From positions 63,047,817-63,111,816 of the forward strand of contig OZ024872.1 of the NCBI GenBank assembly GCA_964017185.1: a stretch of DNA of 64,000 nt, given 5' to 3'. Both the position numbers and the translations under genes were made by a program. This stretch comes from Rugalucina vietnamica. Taxonomy: Eukaryota; Mollusca; Bivalvia; Lucinida; Lucinidae. The notes beneath the pieces were generated by a model. That model did not search any database, was not told the DNA's origin, and was given only the letters and a program-made list of their open reading frames with translations. Shown here piece by piece: positions 32,632 to 44,304 of this stretch (position 1 is the first letter of the stretch; every line of letters begins with the position of its first letter).

Positions 32632-35600
32632 ATGAAATATCTAGTCGGACATTGGTTGCTATTTTTCCGTTTGATCTGCAGTGTTAAAGGTGAGTAAAAT
32701 TAGGTATTTCATCCTCGGTGATTATCGCTGATTATAGCACTCCTGGCTTTGTTCCGAATATTGGATTCTAGCATCCAAAGTATCCGCCGTACAATTCGTT
32801 GCAGTCAGAGTTTGACTTATCGTCGTTTTTAGTCAGCAATAAAAATTTTATCTGAAGGCTGAATGAAGAGAGTCTGCTATTATAGCCTTATATTGCAGTG
32901 CAGTTACTCCAGATATGCACCCAGCAGTTTAGTGTCTCAATCGCACTTTTTATTATAATACTGGAAGCTTTTGCAAAGACAAGCTAGATGCAAAATGACA
33001 TTAGATTTAAGAGTAAAATATTAAGATTAAATGTTTATGATTAATTGATGTTTTAGGTGTTATTTATATTCAATATTTCAGGCCAGTGTGTTGACGACAT
33101 ATCATTTGAATATCCCAGTGCATACAGTTACACCGATGGTGGTGTTAACACTGAAGCAAGTCAGTTTTAGTTAGCCTTTTCTTATAAAATTATTTGAAAA
33201 TAATATTTCTAGCTGCAATTTTGCTTTAAAGTTTCTTTAAAAATGATGGCTCTTAAAATTTGCATAGTTCACAAGTTCTCTGGACGGAGCAGAAACAAAG
33301 GAATAAAAGTCCTATATGTCAGATTAACTTTTCAGATTTAGCTTTTTCGATAGCTTGTCATTTTTCCATCATGCATTGATAATGCATACCCATTAAATAT
33401 TTAAAGTGATATGACATTTACGCATATGTCGGGTTTCTTTAATGATTACCTATCCCACAGCTGCTACTGGCTACCTGTTAGAGCCATCTGACTACCACGT
33501 GCCAGACAGTTGCACGTGCGGTCTATTAAAACAATGGCAGTTCCATGCCGGTGGTGCTGGTGCCATCCAATTACAGGTGTGGAAGAGGCAGGCGTCAAAC
33601 TCTTACTTACTGATGGGAGAAAATTACTACACAGTTCCAGGTAATTTTAGTGTTACATTAAATGTGATCATCTACGACGTCTAATTAGCGATCGGCTAAA
33701 TAGTATCTGTGCTGTTAAATTTAACGAGTATTTGTGTTTATAATTGCCACCACCTATTATTTCAATTGCTACACAAAATCATTGTGACTAACCTCGATAA
33801 GCTGAAAATCAGACATTCTTTGACTAGGCCATTTCATATAGTATTAAACTGCAATAAATTGTTCTTGCAGTCATAAAACCAATATAGAATCATGTAGCCG
33901 AATAAAAAATGAAATGTGTTCATTTTCTTGTTCAAGCGAAAGATGCATGAGACACAACCCCATTTACCTGGTTTACAATCTGTATTTACAGCGTCGGCGA
34001 CCGGTAGACTGATAGAGTTCTTGGTACCGGCGAAAGACAGAATAACGGTCAGGAATGGCGATTTACTTGGATGGTATGATACATATACATAGACCTTGCA
34101 ACCGACTCGCGACCACTTCGCGACAAGGAATCTCTGATATCGCGAAAAGGCTGCATAGGTCAGGGTTTCTTGCCGCCGACTGAAATCAGTCGCGGGCAGT
34201 CTTTTGAACATGCTCAAAAGACTGACTGGGAATGAATTTAATCGTGATGCCAAAGAATGGCGATTTACTTGGATGGCATGATATACCTATTGCATCTTTC
34301 TTTAAGAATAATAATCAGTGTAATATTTGTCTACATGTCCTATCAACATTCATGAGTAACATTCCCCTACGGGATTTTCCCCTGTAGACACAACACTCGC
34401 GTATTTCTTAGCCTATGGCCATGGGAAAAAGAGAAAGTTACAAACAGAAATTGCTCCAAACACGTACTAGCTAAAGTAATGCTGATTGTAAAAATGATAA
34501 ATCGCCCGTGAGAATTTCAGAAATTACCGCAGGCATTTGTAAATGTATCACAGGGGTCTATGTGGGGTTGTGCACAGTTATGGCAAAGTTTGAGGCTGAG
34601 TGGTTGGATACGCTAGTATATGTACTTTAGTGCTGTCATTACATTTATGTTTTCATTTCATTTCATGTCTGTTATGATCTTATACGTGTTGGATTATTTG
34701 CAGATTAAATTTTGAATCTTTGAATCTTTTGTATTTCAAAACTTTCCATGGGGATTTCTACTACAGATAAATATTTTCTTGGCATAGGATACTCTCAAAA
34801 GCTCAAATATTATTTACACCAAGTGCATCAAGTGATTTGACGCCTCTTAGTGTTTTGTTTTAGAAATACAATGCGAATTTGCTAAATACCAGATTACCAA
34901 ATTCCATTTAGTTGTTTGTTATTTCATGTTGCGCGTTCAAAATGAACGTAATAATAACCGCACAAGCCTTTATAGATTATACAGTGTACAACTGAACATT
35001 CACTGTATAAATTTCTAAAAGCGGTGTTTAGTTTTTTGAAATGGCTTTTATGATAGTATGAAACCCAGAATGACGAACGTACGTAAGAACGTATCAATAA
35101 TACGCAATATGGAACTTACTTGTTATTTTTCACCATTTTCTTTCATTCTTCTAGGTATACAGGGGCAGGCGTGAACATTGTTTCATTCTCTCAGGGACCC
35201 CAGAACCAGGTCAGCTCGCCCCAGGACCACTACCCGGACGGTATAAAGATTCAAACCGCGATGTCAGACAGCACAGTCGGGGAGACGTTTGATTGGAACT
35301 CGGGGTCCGTCACCATCCTTGAAGATACAATATACGCCTTTGGTGCAACTGTGGTTTCAAGTGAGTCGTTTATCTACTACATACACCCGCAGTTGTTACT
35401 GACGGTATCTAGGAAATAGCTCTACAATAGAAAATTTCTTCATATATTCAAATTCTAAAATCAGAATTTGAACGTAAACATCTTTACATTTCATATTTTA
35501 TGTAAATATTGTTTTAGCAGTTTGCATTATTGCAAATTATAGAAACTGCAATCACTGGAATGAACGTCTAGATGATGACACGCTTTCTTGCAGACATGTA

Positions 35601-38600
35601 CATGTACGTACACGCTTAATACATATTGTTTAGACACAGCCCCAGAGTTCACCAACCTAGACCACAAAGTGATAATCTACAGTTCGTGGGTAGCGGGTGC
35701 TGTTCTTTACACGGTGTCAGCAGATGACAAAGATAGCTATGATGTTGACTCGCTGGAAATTACCATGGATGATGATATCTCCGGATACTACATGTTTGAT
35801 CTGTCTTCATGTGAGTGGCATAATTTTCGACTGATGATGAAAACATCTTTTCTAACTTGCATACTTTTATTATCTTCAATGTACATTGATTCTTATACGG
35901 AGAAGGCAATTATAGGCATGCCTACGCCTAATCCGAGTCACATATATATTCTTCCATGTTATCATATAAATGCTTGTAACTATGTCTGTAAATACGTTGA
36001 CTAAAATTTCGGAATAAATAAATAAATAAATAAAATGTACAGTCTGATACAAGTATTTTCATGAAATAAAGATATAATGAATAAATAAAAAGAAAGTAAG
36101 ATAAAGCAGTGATGAGGAACCATTATATCCAGAACAAAAGCATACTCTCAAAACAAAATTGGATAAATAGCTAACCTGACTAATTTGGATTGAAATAAGA
36201 AAAGTTGATTGTTTCGTAGTTACTGTAGTAGAAATATTAGCAGTTGTAGTAGGCGATTAACTGTGTTACTTAATTTCATAAGCCTCCCTGTCCTGTTATG
36301 ATTTTTTTTTTTACTTTTTACTTACAAAAAATCTGGTTTCAGATGAAGTGACTCTCATAACGTCATTTCCACCAGAAAACCCGTCAACGATTCTGACATT
36401 TACAGTAACCGACCAGTGCGGCAATTCCAACACAGGGCAGCTTGAAATAATTGTCAAAAACCAGGTATTTTTGAAACCGTATCTTTAATTCATAGATATC
36501 TGGACATGCGATGCTCACTGCTAACCCAGACGATATTGAAACTTTTAAAAGCAAACAATGAAGCTACTTAAGGGATCTTAGATTTATTTTCATTTGTCAT
36601 CACAATGATCACATCATTCTTTCTGTGCCATCGAAAACGGTCGTACCGAAAGGAAAACGATACCAACTGACCATTTTGTGAAAAGCCAAATTGTCCAGAA
36701 TATAACACGGTCATTTTATATTGGTCATTTTAAGTCGGTTGAATCACTTCAGAGACAAAAGCATCTGGTATCATTTCATTTAAATGCATCATGATTCTAA
36801 TTTTAAATTCCAAACTATCATCCTTTCTGCTTCATTAGTTTTGTAGATTCACATATTACATGAACTTTATACTATCAGTTTCCAGTTGTTTCCAATCTCC
36901 CCAAAGCCATCTCTATAGCAGAGGAGACGACCACAGAAGTTTTGCTCGCCACTTTAACTATAACTGACGCGGATGACTCTATATTCACATCGGAAAACTT
37001 TAACATCGACCCTAATCCATCATCGATAGAGATACGCTCCGAAGGATCAAATAGTATGTGGATCTCATGGTGTCAGTCACCTTCAGATAGGCATTAACAA
37101 AATTTTTTCTTGCAGCTAGGGCCACGAAAAAAGGCTAAAACATTAACTAATTTGCAAGACACGAAACAGCTAACATCAGTCTGCTTTGCCTTTGGAAGAT
37201 TATGTATTTTGTCGTTGCTCCGGAGTTCCTTCAGAGGAGATGGCAATAATTTTGGTATCCTTACCATAAAGATTTTAATTTTGATAGAGTTCCAACCTTG
37301 ATTTGCGATTCCTATTCTTGCAGCAAGAAGCATATATTCCACAGCCGGTGCTAACTACGACTATACCAGCCAACAGATATACATCATGGACTTCAGTGTA
37401 AATGATGGAACGGATGTTTCAAACACAGGCTATGCACTACTCTACATCACAAAGAATGACCCGCCGAAAATAACCAATTTAGGACGTAAGTGAAATCAAA
37501 TACGAAATTAGTAAATGACTCTTTTACAAGAAATATGTATTGCTTGAGAAATAAATGCTTAAAATTTTATAAATCATTTGTTGATTCTGATTCATGTTGT
37601 CTGGTGTCCAGAATTTTCATTACAGGTCTTATTATGGTTATTTTTGTTTTATTAATTTTATAAACGTGCACGTATATATCCATGAATCAATAGCAGCCAT
37701 GATGGACAATATGTCCATATTCGCAGAAAAGAAACGCCAAAACTAAAATCAGGCAGTATCAAACAACCTGCATGTAAAACTTAGGTTATAGTTTTTTATG
37801 GCTTCATATTATTTTGCTTTCTAGAGGCGGCCTACATGAACACATCCTTTGTGTCAACAGTTAACGGAGAAACCTTGTTCACAATAGAAACATCGGATAC
37901 AGAATCTGACGCTTTAACATATACAATCACATGTGATCCTAGCGCTTGTCCAATAGACAAAACTCCAAAAGGTATGAGTCCAAATATACTGTCCAAATAT
38001 ACTATAGCGCATCTACAGAAAATCCAAGGAGCAGAAATATAGTTTAGGTAATAGTAAGTTTTTTTGGCCACCGGTACTACAATATATCAGCCGTTAAAAA
38101 GAGAAACAAAGCTATGCAACATAATGTGAACTTCATTCGTTCATAAATATTAGTTAGCACACGATTTCTGTAGTACGTAAATCTCCTACATGTATATGTA
38201 CCTGTCGATTACTCTACTACCTGGAATACCATTGCTAGTATTTGCATTTATGTTACAAGTTTTAAAAAACGACAACCAAACACATTATTAATGAACATTT
38301 GGACAACTCAGAACCAGCAGCGTTTATATAATACATGTATATAAAACTGTTTTCAGACGGAGTAATCAAGACAACATCAGATTTTCAAGGTCTATACGAG
38401 CCAGGCTATGATCTGACAATAACTATTGAGGATCCCACAACTGCACTCGCGGATACAAAGGCTTTCACTATCCTTGTTCAAGGTATGTATTTCTTAAGTG
38501 TAGATTAATAATCAAATCAAATATATTCGTTAGGCAATATTAAATCCAAACAATTGTTAGTTCACTTAACAAGTACTTTTTGTTAGGATTCGAAATCACA

Positions 38601-41600
38601 CCGTACGTCTTTTAGGTACAATGTATCTGTTGTAGAAGACGTGTATTATCCGTGTTTTATTCATTACCATCGTTTGGTACATCTTGTGGCAGCATAAAAA
38701 GGTCACTGCAATTAACAGGTTCAATCTCAAGAATATTTTATATTGCTCGCTTGCGGATGTTATTGTAAATAAAACTAGAAGGAGTTTTCAGAGGAAAACA
38801 TATGTCCCCCCTTTCTGCCCCAAACAACTTTTAATTTTGTAAAGTTTTACATATAACCCTGAAAAATATATACCAACATACATTTTAAATTAAAACCAAT
38901 ATATACCAACAGACATTTTAAAATATCACATGTTTCAGTTTTCCATATTTATAAAGTTTGACTGTTATTTAGTTGTTTTGACCACCTCGGCCCCAACCTT
39001 AAATTTTTACAAAAATGCAATTTTGAACATAAATCAAGGGCCATAACTGTAAGGTCGTTTCACGAAATTTACCCATCTACAATCCCAAACCAATCCTTGC
39101 CGGTATCAACTTATATGCAAAGTTTGAACAAAATCGGTAATAAACTACTGAAGTTAGAGAACGGAAATGAAAAAAAAGCAATTTTTAACACCTCAACCAA
39201 GGGCCATAACTCTAAGGTCATTTGACCAAATTTACCCATCTACAATCCCAAACCACTCCTTGCCGGTATCAACTCATATGCAAAGTTTGAATAAAATCGG
39301 TCAAAAACTGCTCAAGTTAGAGAGCGGAAACGAACAAAATGCAATTTTTAACATCAATCAAGGGTCATAACTCTGAGGTCGTTTGACGAAATATACCCAT
39401 CTACAATCCCAAACCACTCCTTGTCGGTATCAACTTATATGCAAAGTTTGAACAAAATCGGTCAAAAATTACTCAAGTTAGAGAGCGGAAACCAACAAAA
39501 TGCAATTTTTAACAAAGGCCATAACTCTCGGGTCGTTTGACGAAATTTACCCATCTACAATCCCAAACCACTCCTTGTCGGTATTAACTCATATGCAAAG
39601 TTTGAAGAAAATCGGTCAAAAACTACTCAAGTTAGAGAGCGGAAACGAACAAAATGCAATTTTTAACCTCGATCAAGGGCCATAACTCTAAGGTCGTTTG
39701 ACGAAATTTACCCATCTACAATCCCAAACCACTCCTTGCCGGTATCAACTAATATGCAAAGTTTGAAGAAAATCGGTCAAAACTACTCAAGTTAGAGAGC
39801 GGAAACGAATGGAGACACCTGGATTTTCAAACAGTTAATTGACCTTTGTGACCTTGAAAATTAGGTCAAGGTCACCGAAATCTAATCACTCCATTCGGCT
39901 GTCCCAATGAAGTTTCTGTGCCAGTTTGGTCTAAATCCATTTAGTGGTTCAGGAGATATCGTGCAGACAAAAAGCTACGCCGCCGACGCCGACGGGATCC
40001 ACACCAAAAACAATATGTCCCCCCACCCCTTCGGAGGGGGGACATAATAAAACTGAGATCCTTTAAGAGCAGTGAGCATATTAATGAGAATAGGGATGGG
40101 CCATACCGCAGTTTCGGCCACTCAACCCTCTTCAGTGACCCTTTACATCTGGCAACATGGAGCCAAAGAGAATTACAGAAAATTTGGTAGTCAATACAAA
40201 GACTTGAATTATCCAAATGGGGCTAAATTTATTAAATGTTGGTTAGAAAATGAATCTAAACCGATAATAAATTTCTGATTTCTCAAAATACTCTGGCTGA
40301 TCTCGAAGGACCAAAAGGAAAATATAATCTGCACTATGAATGATGTATGGGGAGACATTTAGGGCCGCCACATAGCACGACAGCAGCTGCAGTAATAGCA
40401 AATAAAATAAACACAGATCTTTTAAGAGCAGTTCGAAGCATATTAATGAGAAAGGGGATGGGCCATACTACGCCTGTTTCCATTGATGTAACAATTTTGC
40501 AGGTGGTGTCATAAGTACGCCCAATAATGCTTTCAATTATTGTAACACTTCCTGATAAAGGTCAGTTCACAAAATGCTAACGTGTTTTTTTTAAATTTTA
40601 GAAATTACATACAGACCACAAATTACCAACCTACCGCTGGTAGACCCTGTGTTGATATCCGAGGGTACTCCCCTGGACACTATTGTGTACACGTTGAGTT
40701 ACATTGATCTAGACAAGAGTGAGACTCACACTATATATGCTGAACTTGACCCTGGATGGGCGTGGAATTACTTCGCATTGAATTCTACAAGTAGGTATTA
40801 TACTTTGAAAGATCAAGTAGTAGTCAGTTTTAATAATAAGCAAAAACGACAAAAGAACTAAAGAAAGTTTCATCACACGAAAGAGAAGTTTATTCGTAAG
40901 CTCTGGTCCCGAGGTTATGAAACTTGTTTCATGCTCAGCTGAGACTAAAATTTATCCTGCTAATAAATGTTAAAATGCCAACAATTAACATTTATAAGCA
41001 GGATAAATTACTAGTCTTTGAGTTTTAAACCTGAATTTTAAACCTGAATTTTCCACTAATTTGAACTATTTCAACATTTATGAGCAGTTGAAATTTCATG
41101 CTCAGCTGAGTCACAATTTACAAGGCATAACAATCATCTTAAAAAGAGAGAATCAAAATATGGTGAAAACATATACCCACTGCTGGACGCTTGTTTCCAT
41201 CGATGTACATGTAACAATTTTGCAGGTGGTGTCATAAGTACAGCCAATAATGTGATAGACTACGAGTTTCTTGATTCCTACACAGCAAATTTAACCATAG
41301 TTGTGACTGATAGCTTTGGACCAACATCCGCAACAGTCAGTATTGAATTTGGTGACATCGATGAGGCGCCATACTTCAGCCAAACCAAGTATACGCTAGT
41401 GCCAGCGGGAAACGGAACAGTATGCATTTTGTTATAATAATCTTTTAATTTAATTCGAAAAAAAAAATACTTATATTATCCTGGTGCTTGATCCGATGCC
41501 ACTTTCTTGTCGTTGTATAATCTGTTTGTTTGTCTATCTATCTCTCGAGAGTACCAAGGAAGATTTACTCTGCTTATTGGGGCACCTCGTTCAATAAAGT

Positions 41601-41609
41601 GTTTATTTG

Positions 41610-41645
<36 letters not shown>

Positions 41646-43911
41646 ACTTACTTTCATGGGATGGTTATTATAGTGAGAGACCACCATTGGAAAACATGCT
41701 CCCTTTGATCACGAATTGTTTCCATTTCTGCTTCGAACTTTGACAAAAGATTTTGTTTTGTATTTTCAAGCTCCTTCTCCCTCTTCACATATTTCAATGT
41801 AACAATTTCACCCATTCTAATTACGAAGCACATATCTACCTACTTTTTTCGAGTCAATATGTTTTAGGGTGGAACTTCAGCTGGCGATCCTCAGTTTGAG
41901 ATTTATGACCCGGATGCTGGTGATACACATTACTATACATGGGAATGTAATGACACGTACTCACGCTACTTCGTTCTGGATAAAACGACCGGCGCCATTT
42001 CATACGCAACAGACTTTGACCTTGACGACCTCGATATCACCGTGCCGTTCACGTGCACAGTCACTGTCACTGACTCCGGGGGCCTCACCGGAACCACAGA
42101 GCTTGAGATGGACATACAAGATATAAACAATAATGATCCGGTCTTCTCACAAAACCGGACAGATTACATAATATATGCTGAGCCAACGCTTACATCGGGA
42201 AAATTTGTCGGACAGGTGATTATATGTTCTTTTCTAAGATCAATAGAAAATGATAATGATGATTAGAATAAAACTTACAAAAACAGCATTCGATATCAGA
42301 AAATCATCTCTCCTGATTGACGAAAGTGCCTAGTCAGTCAGGACATATATATAGTATATTTAAACTAACAACAAAGTATGTATTTCCAGGTATCTGCGAC
42401 AGATGATGACTATTCGCCAACCAACAATGCTATACATTACAGCATAGATGATTTCAATAATATCTTCAATGACAACTTCATTTACATAAACGACTTCGGC
42501 AACATCTTTGTGAATGTTTCGTGGACGAATCCACCGTTTGATTATGGCGATGTCATCGTATTTCGCGTCATTGCCCTGAACACTGTAGATTCAAACAGCA
42601 CTCACACCACTCGAAGGTCGGCGACGACCACCGTCAGTCTGGTCATGACAGCAGTAAGTTTTAAAATCAGTACAAGATTCGGCATTTTGTTTTAAATGTT
42701 CCATGACATTAAATACTCCGTTTTCGAATACATGTATATCTTAAGAACACCATTGCCTGGACTTAACTAACCTCGTCACTCTCAAAACGCTTTCATATGT
42801 CACGAAAACTGAATCGACCGTTTTTAATTTGATATAATATACGCCTACAATGCTGATTAGTTATATATTAACTCATATAAGCCTGGCGTCCCTTTTGTGG
42901 GACATAGGCAAACAGTATAGCCCCAGATGTGACGCCGCAGAACGCGGCGTCCCATCTGGGGCTATTCTGTTTGTATAGAGAAATTTCATCGAAAAATGAG
43001 ATAAAACGTAAAAATCACTCCTAACACCCCTAAAAATGAATGTGGACTCATCCACTTGATAACGATGGGAGAATCCATTCGTCAAATATGGGTTAACATT
43101 GTCAACTCTTTCAGACAACCACGGTTGTAACAACTACCACGGACAGGCCGGTAGATTTTATTGCAGATCCGCGAAATGTCGCCTGGATGTCCATAGCTGT
43201 GACGCTGGCGGCAGTTTTTGTTATTATGTTGTGTTTGTTGACCCTTGTCTACACTATGTCTACCAAGAAGTATCGGTGGTGCTGTCCTGCGTGTAGACGA
43301 CATCTGCTAGGACTTACCAAAGTTATAAAACAGTACGTATGACAAATTTCATAAAAATCACCTCTTCAAATGATGGTGGGGTATATTGTATAGTACCTTT
43401 AAGTAATGCTTCAATACTGTAGAAAGAGGAGCAATATCGTCACCATTTATAATATTCACTTCCCTTGCACGTAAAGCAATGCATACTTATTTAACCACTG
43501 TATGGCAATGAAAACAATATTTACAAGCTTACAAGATGTTGCAAGTTATCATCTTTCTTTACAAGTTTCTCGATATCTTGAGCTTGGCGAAAGTCTTTTT
43601 TGTTTTAAACAGAAAAATCCTGATCATGCATACATCCACTCATTCCTGGCCACTGCTTAACTTCAACTTATCCTTGTAGGAAAAAGATAGAGCGCTATAA
43701 GGAGATCCTGAGACGAGAGGAGGAAGGTGAGAGCAGCAGTAGTAGCTATGAAAGTAGCAGCTCCTCCTCAGACAGCAGTAGCAGTGACTCAGAGGCCGAC
43801 ACCCAACCATCTGCCAAGAGAATTAGGTTCAAACCCTGGGAAAGGAACAATAATGTCTCGAGTGCAGACTCAAAAAAGTTCAAGCCTTGGACTAGAAGTG
43901 AAAGACTATAA
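32632..43911 (+). CDS. Gene 3: cadherin-repeat type I membrane protein
   Basis: Seventeen exons: 32632-32689, 33082-33159, 33461-33640, 33992-34073, 35155-35360, 35634-35810, 36343-36464, 36879-37053, 37324-37485, 37825-37971, 38357-38482, 40602-40790, 41226-41419, 41868-42215, 42390-42653, 43115-43332, 43680-43911. The phases close to 2958 nt (985 residues). Residues 1-19 are a signal peptide (MKYLVGHWLLFFRLICSV). About 20-200 is a Cys-containing domain ending in GDLLGW-type sequence. About 201-835 holds six or so cadherin-like repeats, clearest in exons 13-15 (DEAPYF, DFDLDD, DINNNDPVF). About 860-883 is the membrane segment, and the last 100 residues are cytosolic. Calcium-dependent adhesion is the expected role of the family. 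No catenin-binding tail is recognised, so it is not a classical cadherin. Exon 2 uses the unusual donor GTCAGT. Confidence 0.88.
33082..35360 (+). other. Gene 3 exons 2-5: N-terminal extracellular domain
   Basis: Encodes about 180 residues after the signal peptide: CTCG followed by W-x-F, IQLQVWKRQ, a strand ending YYTVP, RITVRNGDLLGW and VNIVSFS. The pattern of a VW-R strand, a later GD-x-(L/I)-GW and short beta strands suggests a beta-sandwich, binding-type domain found in invertebrate surface proteins. I cannot name the family. Confidence 0.5.
34043..34285 (+). repeat. Duplicated end of gene 3 exon 4 around an inserted segment
   Basis: AATGGCGATTTACTTGGATG followed by GTATGATA at the true exon end (34053-34081) recurs as AATGGCGATTTACTTGGATG followed by GCATGATA at 34256-34284. 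The donor GT is changed to GC in the second copy. About 170 bp of unrelated sequence with short mirrored words (CAAAAGACTG, CAGTCTTTTG) separates them. Confidence 0.85.
36013..36035 (+). repeat. (AAAT)n microsatellite
   Basis: Short AAAT/AATA repeat in the intron between gene 3 exons 6 and 7. Confidence 0.9.
38790..40046. mobile_element. Element with about five 160 bp tandem repeats and a terminal GC-rich hairpin
   Basis: Five tandem units with starts near 39038, 39201, 39362, 39516 and 39677 (GGGCCATAACTCTAAGGTCG ... AGAGCGGAAACGAACAAAAT), spacing about 154-163 bp. Upstream is ATGTCCCCCCTTTCTGCCCC (from 38802). Downstream is a perfect hairpin at 40015-40045 (ATGTCCCCCC, loop, GGGGGGACAT). 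The design, tandem core repeats bounded by conserved ends with a terminal hairpin, matches non-autonomous Helitron/Helentron-type elements described in bivalves (pearl-like). The assignment is by architecture only. Confidence 0.72.
40050..40450. repeat. Family C repeat copy (reverse orientation to the 377 bp array)
   Basis: AATATAATCTGCACTATGAA, GATGTATGGGGAGACATTTA and GGGCCGCCACATAGCACGAC match, on the opposite strand, the unit of the tandem array at 46711-48013. ACTGAGATCCTTTAAGAGCA at 40051 also recurs at 17765 and, in variant form, at 40411. Confidence 0.7.
40465..40548 (+). pseudogene. Duplicate of gene 3 exon 13 start with its acceptor (pseudo-exon)
   Basis: CAATTTTGCAGGTGGTGTCA followed by TAAGTACGCCCAATAATG matches the intron/exon 13 boundary at 41215-41255 (TAAGTACAGCCAATAATG), including the AG acceptor and about 30 coding bases; the match then stops. 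It lies in the intron before exon 12. Splicing to it would not continue in a long open frame. Confidence 0.85.
41610..41652 (+). repeat. (ACTT)n microsatellite
   Basis: About ten CTTA/ACTT units in the intron between gene 3 exons 13 and 14. Confidence 0.95.
42910..42972. repeat. Near-perfect palindrome in gene 3 intron 15
   Basis: AACAGTATAGCCCCAGATG...ACGCCGC and the mirrored GCGGCGT...CATCTGGGGCTATTCTGTT form arms of about 29 bp with a 5 bp loop. It is a probable foldback element remnant. Confidence 0.82.
43115..43911 (+). other. Gene 3 exons 16-17: transmembrane segment and cytoplasmic tail
   Basis: A Thr-rich stalk (TTTVVTTTTDRP) precedes WMSIAVTLAAVFVIMLCLLT, a membrane helix, followed by a juxtamembrane CCPAC motif that could be palmitoylated. 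The tail has a basic stretch (KKIERYKEILRREEE), a Ser/acidic run rich in potential CK2 sites, and two copies of a short motif, RFKPWERN and KFKPWTRS, just before the TAA stop. The tail differs from classical cadherins. Confidence 0.85.
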
Positions 43912-44304
43912 CATGTTTTTTTTTCTTGTAAAAAGTTATTTATTTGTTTGCTTGTTGCTTCAAACTGTTGCTACACAACATCTTCCATGCTTACTTATTA
44001 GTCATTGTTGATTATTTTGACACATAACGCGACTCATCACTTTGACGTGCAAAACCCCTTTGCAAAGGAATGGCTACATGCATTTTTGCATTTGTAAATG
44101 CATGGGTACATGTATTTCGTTCTTCATTTGTTTTCATCGTGATAAAATTAATTACGGTGGTTGACTCTCTATGCGCTTCACAAATTCGGCATTATTTCGG
44201 CACTTTGATGGACTTGCGCATCGTAGATGTCTTTTCCTCCTCCTTATGAAACGAAGAAGGCGGAAAAGTAAGATATTGTGGGGTGACAAAACCGTGATTC
44301 GTTT
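43912..44304. other. Convergent spacer between genes 3 and 4
   Basis: Only 393 bp separate the TAA of gene 3 (43909-43911) and the TAA of gene 4 (44307-44305). On the minus strand AATAAA occurs at 43944-43939, in position to end gene 4 transcripts inside the 3' UTR of gene 3. An AATTAATTACGG stretch lies near 44147. Overlapping antisense 3' UTRs are likely. Confidence 0.5.

Larger units (their letters stand above)
35634..42653 (+). other. Gene 3 exons 6-15: cadherin-like repeats
   Basis: Repeated about 100-residue units, each with linker and calcium motifs. Examples are APEFTNL at the start of repeat 1, SADDKDSYDVDSL, TITDADDS, SVNDGTDVSNTGYALLYI with NDPPKITNLG, TIETSDTESD, EDPTTALAD, DIDEAPYF, YDPDAGDTHYYTW, TTGAISYATDFDLDD, TVTDSGGLTG, DINNNDPVF and SATDDDYSPTNN. 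The middle repeats are degenerate, lacking full LDRE and DxNDNxP motifs. The last two (exons 14-15) are closest to the cadherin consensus. No laminin G or EGF domain lies between them and the membrane. Confidence 0.82.
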
